From Ensifer sp. MPMI2T (GTDB lineage: Bacteria > Pseudomonadota > Alphaproteobacteria > Rhizobiales > Rhizobiaceae): a stretch of DNA of 64,000 nucleotides. A model generated the notes under the pieces. It saw only the letters and a program-made list of their open reading frames with translations, searched no databases and had not been told where the DNA came from. Every line of letters begins with the position of its first letter. Position 1 is the first letter of the stretch. A program made the position numbers and the translations under genes. This document shows, piece by piece, positions 53,788 through 64,000 of the stretch. The DNA lies in contig NZ_SRXN01000005.1 of assembly GCF_004827385.1 (NCBI RefSeq), positions 62,001 through 126,000 on the forward strand, given 5' to 3'.

Positions 53788-55002
53788 ATGGCAAAGATCA
53801 AGGTCGCCAATCCGGTCGTCGAACTCGACGGCGACGAGATGACCCGCATCATCTGGCAGTTCATCAAGGATAAGCTGATCCACCCCTATCTCGACCTCGA
53901 TCTCGAATATTATGACCTCAGCGTCGAGAACCGCGACGCGACCGAAGACCAGGTGACCATCGACGCCGCCAACGCGATCAAGAAGCACGGCGTCGGCGTC
54001 AAGTGTGCGACGATCACGCCGGACGAGGCCCGCGTCGAGGAGTTCAAGCTGAAGAAGATGTGGAAGTCGCCGAACGGCACGATCCGCAACATCCTGGGCG
54101 GCGTCATCTTCCGTGAGCCGATCATCTGCAAGAACGTGCCACGCCTCGTCCCCGGCTGGACCAAGCCGATCATCGTCGGCCGTCACGCCTTCGGCGACCA
54201 GTATCGCGCCACCGACTTCAAGTTCCCGGGCAAGGGCAAGCTTTCGATCAAGTTCGTCGGCGAAGACGGCCAGACGATCGAACACGACGTTTATGACGCG
54301 CCAGGCGCCGGCGTTGCGATGGCCATGTACAACCTCGACGAGTCGATCACGGAATTCGCCCGCGCTTCGTTCAATTACGGCCTGCAGCGCAAGGTTCCGG
54401 TTTATCTCTCGACCAAGAACACGATCCTCAAGGCCTATGACGGCCGCTTCAAGGACATCTTCCAGAAGGTTTTCGACGAGGAGTTTGCCGAACAGTTCAA
54501 GGCTGAAAAGCTCTGGTACGAGCACCGCCTGATCGACGACATGGTCGCTTCGGCACTCAAGTGGTCCGGCGGTTATGTCTGGGCCTGCAAGAACTATGAC
54601 GGCGACGTCCAGTCCGATATCGTCGCCCAGGGCTTCGGTTCGCTTGGCCTGATGACCTCGGTGCTGATGACGCCGGATGGCAAGACGGTCGAGGCGGAAG
54701 CCGCGCACGGCACGGTGACCCGCCATTACCGCCAGCACCAGAAGGGCGAGGAAACCTCGACCAACTCGATCGCCTCGATCTTCGCCTGGACCCGTGGCCT
54801 TGCCCACCGCGCCAAGCTCGACGGCAATGCCGAGCTCGCCAAGTTCGCCGAGACGCTCGAACGCGTCTGCGTCGAAACGGTCGAGTCCGGCTTCATGACC
54901 AAGGACCTGGCTCTGCTGATCGGTCCCGATCAGCCGTGGCTCTCGACCACCGGCTTCCTCGACAAGATCGACGAGAACCTCATGAAGGCCATGGCTGCCT
55001 AA
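53788..55002 (+). CDS. icd: NADP-dependent isocitrate dehydrogenase
   Basis: A 404-residue TCA-cycle enzyme oxidising isocitrate to 2-oxoglutarate. It is of the eukaryote-like homodimeric type common in alphaproteobacteria: [21 protein letters not shown] at the N-terminus and [35 protein letters not shown]. The upstream in-frame extension (to 53551) lacks family sequence and is rejected. A terminator follows. Confidence 0.97.
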   Translation: MAKIKVANPVVELDGDEMTRIIWQFIKDKLIHPYLDLDLEYYDLSVENRDATEDQVTIDAANAIKKHGVGVKCATITPDEARVEEFKLKKMWKSPNGTIRNILGGVIFREPIICKNVPRLVPGWTKPIIVGRHAFGDQYRATDFKFPGKGKLSIKFVGEDGQTIEHDVYDAPGAGVAMAMYNLDESITEFARASFNYGLQRKVPVYLSTKNTILKAYDGRFKDIFQKVFDEEFAEQFKAEKLWYEHRLIDDMVASALKWSGGYVWACKNYDGDVQSDIVAQGFGSLGLMTSVLMTPDGKTVEAEAAHGTVTRHYRQHQKGEETSTNSIASIFAWTRGLAHRAKLDGNAELAKFAETLERVCVETVESGFMTKDLALLIGPDQPWLSTTGFLDKIDENLMKAMAA

Positions 55003-55028
55003 ACCGGCAAACCCATAGGAACTCTTGG

Positions 55029-55054
55029 AACCCGGCCATGCGCCGGGTTTCTTG
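55029..55054 (+). terminator. Rho-independent terminator of icd
   Basis: AACCCGGC, a CATGC loop, and GCCGGGTT followed by TCTTGT, 27 bp after the icd stop. Confidence 0.8.
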
Positions 55055-55158
55055 TATTCATCGGTGCCCGAGGGCTACCAATTGGGAACCGCGCCGATGG
55101 AACGCGTACGGCGCTCGATCATTTCCCGATGGAAGTTCCCAACCAAGGGCGTGAGCGG

Positions 55159-55917
55159 ATGGACCAAGCGGCATCAAAGCCGGTGCGACTCGTCGCGTTC
55201 GATGTCGACGGCACGCTTCTTGGCGATGATGGAGCTGCGAACCGCTTCCGTTCGACCTGGAAGGCGCTTGACAAGCGCGAGAGACCGCTGCTCGTCTACA
55301 ATAGCGGCCGGCCGATCAACGACATATTTTCACTCGTCGATATCGATCAGTTGCCGCCCCCTGACTACGTGATTGGCGGCGTCGGTACGATGATAGCCGA
55401 CGCGCGCATAAGGAAACGCTTGCACACGTTCACCGAAGCGCTTGGCCCTCCCCTGGACGTCAAGGCCGTCACGGCGGTCATGGAGACGGTAGAGGGTGCG
55501 GTCCCGCAGGCGGCTGTCGACCAGCATGCTCACAAGGCGAGCTGGCGTTTGCCGGAGGCAGGAGAGGAGGAAATCTTTGCCATCGGGCAACGGCTGGCAT
55601 CCGCGGGATTGGACGTGAAGCTGATCTATTCCAGCAGCCTGAATCTCGACATATTGCCGCGCTCCGGCGGCAAGGGCAGCGCGCTCACCTGGATCTGCCG
55701 GGAACTTGCGGTCGATCTCGACCAGGTGGTCGTCGCCGGCGACACCGGCAACGACCGCGAGATGTTCGACATGCCGCGCGTGCGCGGCGTGGTGGTCGCC
55801 AATGCCCTTGGCGAACTGCGCTTGGTCGTCGAGCACGAGCGGCGGCATTTTCTCGCCCGGCATTCCCATGCCGACGGCGTACTCGAGGGGCTGCGCCACT
55901 GGGGCGTCATCGGATAG
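55159..55917 (+). CDS. HAD-superfamily phosphatase, sucrose-phosphatase-like
   Basis: A 252-residue HAD type IIB hydrolase with motif I VAFDVDGTLLGDDGA, motif II VYNSGR, and the Lys/Asp motifs LPRSGGKGSALTWICREL and VVVAGDTGNDREMF. The cap and SGRPINDIFSLVD region resemble sucrose-6-phosphate phosphatase and related sugar phosphatases. ATG 55159 (MDQAASKPVRL) is preferred to 55129. No sucrose-phosphate synthase lies next to it, so the substrate is uncertain. Confidence 0.86.
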   Translation: MDQAASKPVRLVAFDVDGTLLGDDGAANRFRSTWKALDKRERPLLVYNSGRPINDIFSLVDIDQLPPPDYVIGGVGTMIADARIRKRLHTFTEALGPPLDVKAVTAVMETVEGAVPQAAVDQHAHKASWRLPEAGEEEIFAIGQRLASAGLDVKLIYSSSLNLDILPRSGGKGSALTWICRELAVDLDQVVVAGDTGNDREMFDMPRVRGVVVANALGELRLVVEHERRHFLARHSHADGVLEGLRHWGVIG

Positions 55918-55928
55918 CTTCGGTCCGC

Positions 55929-56014
55929 CCTACGGCGCCGCACGTCTTATCGCGCACGGGACGCTGTAGCACTTATCCTTAAATCGGCTAAGCTTTAAGG
56001 AAACATGCAGTAGC
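55929..56014 (-). repeat. RIME1-like repeat, copy E (reversed)
   Basis: CTACGGCGCCGCAC... through CTGTAGCACTT, then TAAGGAAACATGCAGTAG. Same composite as at 34113-34213, in reverse orientation of the second half, between the HAD phosphatase and the AraC gene. Confidence 0.75.
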
Positions 56015-56022
56015 GTCGCCAG

Positions 56023-56874
56023 TCATTTCAGCGGAAGAAAGATTTCGGTGACGAGCTCCGTCGGCGGGACCTCCCGTGGATTGTTGAGATATTTCTCGAA
56101 CATCACGCTGTCGCGGATTGCCCGACCGGATCGCGGCAACCAGGTCGCATAGAGCCACTGATAGGCCTTCGGCATGTCGGCGTAAGGCCCTTTGTGGCGC
56201 AGCACCGCATATTGGCCACCGTCGATTGTTTGCTGTGTCAGTGGCGCCTCAACCGGAAACTCGCCGTGTGTCGTGACGCAGGCAAAGGAACGCAGCTTGT
56301 CCGTGTCCACCAGTTCGGGGTCGTCCAGATAAATGCTAATCATATCCATGCCCGGTCGAAACAGGTTGCGCGCAAACAGCGTCCCATAGAGCGTCTCGAA
56401 GGCCTGGCCGATGGCCATGTAGGAGCCAGTGTGGGCCACGCCGACAAGCGCGAGCGGATCGACTTCCCGTAAGCTGACGTCATACATATCAGGATTTCCT
56501 TCTATCGAAGTGTTTTCAAACGCTTTGTGGCTCCCTTCATTCCTGTAGCGCGCCGGCGGCAGGCCATAGACGGCCTTGAAAGTGCGATTGAAGGACTGAA
56601 CATTCGGGTAGCCCGAGCGTCGCGCGATTGCTTCGACTGGAAGACTGGTCTGGACGAGATCGGCGGCGGCCTGCTGCAACCGCAGTCTCTTCACCGTCGC
56701 CGCCAGGGTTTCTCCGTGGACTGCACGATAGACCCGATGCCAGTGGTGCGGCGACATGCAGGCAATTTCCGACAGCCGATCGAGATCGAGTTCCTCGTCG
56801 AGATGCGCATAGATGTAAGCGGAAACGCGGTGGAGCCGCCTTTCATAGCCCGCCCATGCCGTTTCTTCATTCAT
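56023..56874 (-). CDS. AraC-family regulator with GyrI-like effector domain
   Basis: A 283-residue protein. The N-terminal AraC DNA-binding domain (two helix-turn-helix units: LDRLSEIACMSPHHWHRVYRAVHGETLAATVKRLRLQQAA and AIARRSGYPNVQSFNRTFKAVYGLPPARYR) is followed by a GyrI-like small-molecule domain (EVDPLALVGVAHTGSYMAIGQAFETLYGTL). It belongs to the Rob/BmrR-like class that senses hydrophobic drugs. Its target is not obvious; the SulP gene starts about 170 bp away on the opposite strand. Confidence 0.9.
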   Translation of the reverse strand: MNEETAWAGYERRLHRVSAYIYAHLDEELDLDRLSEIACMSPHHWHRVYRAVHGETLAATVKRLRLQQAAADLVQTSLPVEAIARRSGYPNVQSFNRTFKAVYGLPPARYRNEGSHKAFENTSIEGNPDMYDVSLREVDPLALVGVAHTGSYMAIGQAFETLYGTLFARNLFRPGMDMISIYLDDPELVDTDKLRSFACVTTHGEFPVEAPLTQQTIDGGQYAVLRHKGPYADMPKAYQWLYATWLPRSGRAIRDSVMFEKYLNNPREVPPTELVTEIFLPLK

Positions 56875-57045
56875 GCCGAACCTTTCGCGTTTCGCTTGGA
56901 AATCGATAAAGCATAGGTGCAGTTGACAAATCCTGCGGACATCAAGCGCTGGATCGCAACTGCTTGTTCGGAGTCACGACTCATATAGTCTGACGATGTC
57001 CAGTACGCGTTGCCCGCCATCGTGGATTCCCGAAAGTCCTCGCCG

Positions 57046-58704
57046 ATGCCCGATTCTCTCGTTCCCAAAACGGTAAGCGTCTTTAAGGAGGGATACGGTG
57101 GCGCTCGCCTGAAGGCGGACGCCTTTGCCGGACTGACTGTCGCTATCGTTGCCCTGCCGCTCTCCATGGCCATCGCGATCGCCTCGGGTGTTACGCCTGA
57201 CCGCGGGCTCTACACCGCGATCGTTGGTGGTTTTCTGGTTTCGCTCCTCGGCGGAAGCCGGGTGCAGATTGGTGGCCCTGCCGGCGCCTTCATCGTGCTT
57301 GTGGCTGCAACCGGTGCGAGGCACGGCCTCGACGGCCTGCTTCTGGCAACGGCGATGTCGGGCATAATGCTCATTGCCGCAGGCTACCTGCGGCTTGGCA
57401 ATTACATCAAGTTCATCCCCTACCCGGTCACAGTGGGTTTTACCGCCGGGATTGCGGTGATCATCTTCGCCAGCCAATTGCGCGATCTCTTCGGCCTCAC
57501 CCTGAGCGGCCGTGAGCCCGGGCCCATCATCGAGAAACTTGCGACGCTTGGCCTTGCCGCCGGTACGGTCAACTGGGCAGCAGTCCTGACGGCGGTGCTA
57601 ACGATCGGCATCATTCTCGCGCTGCGCAAGCTGCGGCCGCATTGGCCCGGCATGCTGATTGCTGTCGCCGCCACTTCTGCCTTTGTCGCTCTCCTGCAAT
57701 TGCCGGCGGAAACGATCGGAACGCGCTTTGGCGGCATTCCGCGTGGCCTGCCCTCACCGGCACTCCCGCCTTTCTCGCTCGAAAAAGCGGCCGCCGTATT
57801 TCCGGATGCGGTCTCCTTTGCGCTCCTTGGCGCAATCGAGTCCTTGCTATCGGCCGTCGTCGCCGACGGCATGACCGGCCGCCGGCATCGTTCGAGCATG
57901 GAATTGATTGCGCAGGGGATCGCGAACTTCTGCTCGGCGCTCTTCGGCGGCATCTGCGTGACCGGGACGATCGCCCGCACGGCGACGAATGTCCGTGCAG
58001 GCGGGACCAGCCCGGTTTCCGGCATGCTGCATTCCATCTTTCTTCTTCTATTCATGCTTCTCGCTGCTCCACTCGCAAGCTACATCCCGCTCGCCTCGCT
58101 AGCCGGCGTGCTCGCAGTCGTTGCCTGGAACATGATCGAGAAGCCCGCGTTCATGGCATTGCTGCGATCCTCTTACGGCGATGCAGTCGTGCTTATGGCG
58201 ACCTTCATCATCGTCGTCTTCCGCGAGCTGACGGAAGGCATCGTGATCGGCTTTGCGCTTGGCGCGGTTCTTTTCATCGACCGCATGGCAAAAAGCATCT
58301 CTGTCGGAGAAACAAAACCACTGGAGGCCCTGAAGGAGGAGAATGGAGTGGAAGAACACCCGGTCGTTGCGGACGATCCGGACACGGTGATCTATCGGAT
58401 CTCCGGCATCTTCTTCTTTGGCTCGGCCGCAACTGTCGGCACAGTCCTCGACCGCATCGCCGACCAGCGCCGGAACTTCATTCTCGATTGCTCGGAAGTG
58501 CCTTTCATGGATTCGACCGCTGCGAATGTCATCGAAGGGACGCTGCGGAAGGCCGAGCGGACGGGCGTGCGCTTCATCATCACCGGTGCCAGGTCGCAGG
58601 TGCGCCGCACGCTCCGCCAGCATGACGTCCGCCCACCGCGTGTCGTGATGCGCGCCTCGGTTCAGGCGGCGCTCAAGAGCATCCGCAACGAAAAGAGCGC
58701 ATGA
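57046..58704 (+). CDS. SulP-family anion transporter with STAS domain
   Basis: A 552-residue transporter with about twelve hydrophobic segments (KADAFAGLTVAIVALPLSMAIAIASGV, GGSRVQIGGPAGAFIVLVAA) and a C-terminal STAS domain (FILDCSEVPFMDSTAANVIEGTLRKAERTGVRFIITGA). SulP proteins carry sulfate, bicarbonate or other anions. ATG 57046 is used; in-frame non-ATG starts occur at 57010 (TTG) and 57022 (GTG). Substrate not determinable here. Confidence 0.9.
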   Translation: MPDSLVPKTVSVFKEGYGGARLKADAFAGLTVAIVALPLSMAIAIASGVTPDRGLYTAIVGGFLVSLLGGSRVQIGGPAGAFIVLVAATGARHGLDGLLLATAMSGIMLIAAGYLRLGNYIKFIPYPVTVGFTAGIAVIIFASQLRDLFGLTLSGREPGPIIEKLATLGLAAGTVNWAAVLTAVLTIGIILALRKLRPHWPGMLIAVAATSAFVALLQLPAETIGTRFGGIPRGLPSPALPPFSLEKAAAVFPDAVSFALLGAIESLLSAVVADGMTGRRHRSSMELIAQGIANFCSALFGGICVTGTIARTATNVRAGGTSPVSGMLHSIFLLLFMLLAAPLASYIPLASLAGVLAVVAWNMIEKPAFMALLRSSYGDAVVLMATFIIVVFRELTEGIVIGFALGAVLFIDRMAKSISVGETKPLEALKEENGVEEHPVVADDPDTVIYRISGIFFFGSAATVGTVLDRIADQRRNFILDCSEVPFMDSTAANVIEGTLRKAERTGVRFIITGARSQVRRTLRQHDVRPPRVVMRASVQAALKSIRNEKSA

Positions 58705-58706
58705 AA

Positions 58707-58726
58707 AAGGGCGCCGCTGCGCCCTT
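58707..58726 (-). terminator. Rho-independent terminator of alaS
   Basis: A perfect 8-bp stem AAGGGCGC/GCGCCCTT with a CGCT loop. On the minus strand it continues TTTTTC, ending alaS transcripts about 25 bp after its stop. Confidence 0.82.
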
Positions 58727-58748
58727 CCCTTGCTTGCTTAAGCGTCGG

Positions 58749-61412
<2,664 letters not shown>

Positions 61413-61578
61413 TTTGCGTCCTATCTGTGCACCATTCCCGGTCGCGACCGCACTTTTCTCGGTCGCGCACCGCCATCTCAACCCCGCGTCTGTCGATGAC
61501 AGTCGCGCCCACCAACGCCCTCAGCCGCCGGAACCACAGGCTTTTATCTTTCGTCTATCACGCTGTCCAGACGGCAGC

Positions 61579-61612
61579 AAAAAACCGGCCGTCTGAAGAA
61601 ACGACCGGCTTT
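61579..61612 (-). terminator. Rho-independent terminator of recA
   Basis: On the minus strand AAGCCGGTCGT pairs with ACGGCCGGTTT over 11 positions (two G-T pairs) around an 8-base loop, followed by a T-run. It lies about 25 bp after the recA stop. Confidence 0.85.
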
Positions 61613-61636
61613 GTCTAAAATACTCGGCTCCGGATC

Positions 61637-62728
<1,092 letters not shown>

Positions 62729-62856
62729 TTGGTCCCACCTTTAGGTTATTGGAGCTATCGAGGCAATGAAGCCGCCGCAGGAGATTTTGTACATGTTTTG
62801 TTCTGCTTTGGCAACAGAGTGGCAACCAATTGAATTGTAATGGTTATTTGCGTTGC

Positions 62857-62871
62857 GTTCGATTCTTGTTC
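62857..62871. promoter_or_regulatory. LexA SOS box (GTTC-N7-GTTC)
   Basis: GTTC-GATTCTT-GTTC matches the alphaproteobacterial LexA box exactly. It lies 129 bp upstream of recA on the opposite side and 126 bp upstream of the PfkB kinase, so LexA could in principle touch both promoters. RecA is a standard SOS gene, so the assignment is well supported. Confidence 0.82.
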
Positions 62872-62996
62872 ACGGATATTGTACCACATTTCCACAGGTC
62901 ATGCCGAACCTCCGCCAGCTTTGGCGACACCGGCGCGATTCGCGAACCGTGCGGCGCCTGTGATTTCGGATTGAAGCAATCCAAAGAGGAGCTTTT

Positions 62997-63944
62997 ATGA
63001 AGAAGCGGGAAATCGCCGTGTTCGGCGGCGCTCATATCGACCGTCGCGGCCGCATCAGCGGCGTCACCGCTCCCGGCGCAAGCAACCCCGGCTCGTGGTT
63101 CGAGGAAGCGGGCGGCGGTGGTTTCAACGCGGCGAGAAACCTTTCCCGCCTGGGTCACAGCGTACGAATGATCAGCCCGCGTGGCGGCGACGCTGCAGGC
63201 GAGACGGTGGCGGCTGCCGCGGCCGCAGCCGGTGTGATTGATTGCCCCTTCACCTTTCTCGACCGGAAAACGCCGAGCTACACGGCGATCCTTGAAAATG
63301 ACGGCAACCTCGTCATCGCGCTTGCCGACATGGAGCTCTACCGGTTGTTTTCGCCGCGCCGGCTGCAGCAGCGCGCTATACGCGAGATATTGGCGGCGAG
63401 CGATCTGGTGCTGATGGACGCGAACCTGCCGGAGGAGACACTCACGGCTCTGGTCGGCGTTGCGACCAGGGACGATCGAATCATTGCCGGCATCGCCGTG
63501 TCACCGGCAAAGGTAACGCGGTTCAGGAAATGCCTCGGCGAGCTCAGTTTCCTGTTCATGAACGAAGCGGAAGCGCGTGCCCTGACCGGGACGGATGTCG
63601 CAGAGGCTGCAAACTGGCCATCGCTGTTGCGAGAGGCCGGTCTCACGGGCGGTGTCGTGACGCGCGGCGGCCGCGCCGCCGTCGCCTTCGATCGCAGCGA
63701 GGCCTGCCTCGTCGTTCCGCCTGCCCTGCCCGCGCTTGCGGATGTCACCGGCGCCGGCGACGCGTTGGCCTCGGGATTCCTCACAGCGCGACTTTCAGGT
63801 CTCGATCTTGGCGGCTGCCTGCGCCACGGGATTGCCGCGGCGGGGATAACGCTTCGCTCGCCCTTTGCAGTTTCGGAAGAATTGTCTTCGAGCAGCCTCG
63901 AACAGGCGGTGGCCCTTGTGCCGGCGCCGCAAATGCTGTCATGA
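62997..63944 (+). CDS. PfkB-family sugar/nucleoside kinase
   Basis: A 315-residue ribokinase-like kinase. The N-terminal GGGGFNAARNLSRLGHSVRMISPRGGD binds substrate, and the C-terminal ADVTGAGDALASGF holds the catalytic aspartate (GAGD). It begins with MKKREIAVFGGAHIDRRG, like pseudouridine kinases (PsuK). PsuK is often followed by psuG glycosidase, and a reading frame opens at the window end, but the sequence is too short to confirm. Divergent from recA. Confidence 0.85.
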   Translation: MKKREIAVFGGAHIDRRGRISGVTAPGASNPGSWFEEAGGGGFNAARNLSRLGHSVRMISPRGGDAAGETVAAAAAAAGVIDCPFTFLDRKTPSYTAILENDGNLVIALADMELYRLFSPRRLQQRAIREILAASDLVLMDANLPEETLTALVGVATRDDRIIAGIAVSPAKVTRFRKCLGELSFLFMNEAEARALTGTDVAEAANWPSLLREAGLTGGVVTRGGRAAVAFDRSEACLVVPPALPALADVTGAGDALASGFLTARLSGLDLGGCLRHGIAAAGITLRSPFAVSEELSSSSLEQAVALVPAPQMLS

Positions 63945-64000
63945 GAACTGATGTCGAACACCGGGCGGGACGAAAGTGCGCACAGCATCTGCCTCCATCT
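63941..64000 (+). CDS. Possible start of next gene, cut by the window edge
   Basis: An ATG at 63941 overlaps the PfkB stop (ATGA) and its frame is open to the edge; a second ATG at 63951 opens another frame that is also open. Only about 20 residues are visible (MRTDVEHRAGRKCAQHLPPS or MSNTGRDESAHSICLH), too few to assign a product. Confidence 0.25.
   Translation, partial: MRTDVEHRAGRKCAQHLPPS

Noticed and set aside
63941-64000. psuG (pseudouridine glycosidase) start at the edge
   Set aside because: Only about 20 residues are visible in two competing frames, and neither shows a recognisable PsuG start.

Overview
The window looks like a stretch of the main chromosome of an alphaproteobacterial rhizobium, most probably Sinorhizobium (Ensifer). 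This rests on high GC, the gene families present, the DUF1476/purC/purS/purQ/purL/BolA/Grx4 block, an alphaproteobacterial SOS box (GTTC-N7-GTTC) in front of recA, and many copies of the RIME-type palindromic mosaic repeats described from Sinorhizobium meliloti. About 62 genes are dense and mostly core. I see no insertion sequence, prophage, CRISPR array, tRNA or rRNA.

Layout. 1-2.6 kb: start of a suf iron-sulfur operon (cysteine desulfurase, then sufB cut by the window edge), with candidate Irr and RirA operators in its upstream region. 2.6-15.9 kb: hydrolase, diguanylate cyclase, anmK, tyrS, a giant AsmA/YhdP-type envelope protein, a one-cysteine Bcp peroxiredoxin with a diiron DUF455 partner, an M23 peptidase, a DEAD-box helicase with a TTG start and a Nudix hydrolase. 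15.9-21.7 kb: a tightly packed seven-gene minus-strand operon (flavin reductase, MoxR ATPase, CoxE, two XdhC proteins, a molybdopterin-binding/MobA-like fusion, a TfoX-like protein). It looks like a maturation kit for a molybdenum hydroxylase, but the enzyme itself is not in the window.

21.8-28.2 kb: an orphan amino-acid-type binding protein coupled to a P1-family peptidase; a dense repeat mosaic; then rpe, DUF2259, a membrane protein and purB; a PilZ protein. 28.2-32.5 kb: DUF2189 membrane protein, RBBP9-like hydrolase and a PAS-GGDEF-EAL protein. 32.5-41.4 kb: purine genes purC, purS, purQ and purL with the DUF1476 ATPase inhibitor, interrupted by small genes, a MocR-type regulator and a broken lipid A deacylase (PagL) remnant, then BolA and monothiol glutaredoxin. 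41.4-46.1 kb: two tandem Bcr/CflA-type efflux pumps behind a long, hairpin-rich leader, and a divergent cupin/LysR pair around a clear LysR-type palindrome. 46.1-64 kb: housekeeping genes (inositol phosphatase, ttcA, glsA, rpsD, a HerA-like ATPase, murI, trmJ, icd, HAD phosphatase, AraC/GyrI regulator, SulP transporter, alaS, recA, PfkB kinase).

The most useful leads are the orphan Cox-like maturation operon with its TfoX-like last gene, the adjacent Irr/RirA-type sites before suf, the structured leader of the efflux pair, the PagL remnant, and near-perfect palindromes inside the pur operon and in the pre-rpe mosaic. All functions are inferred from reading protein motifs; no database search was run.
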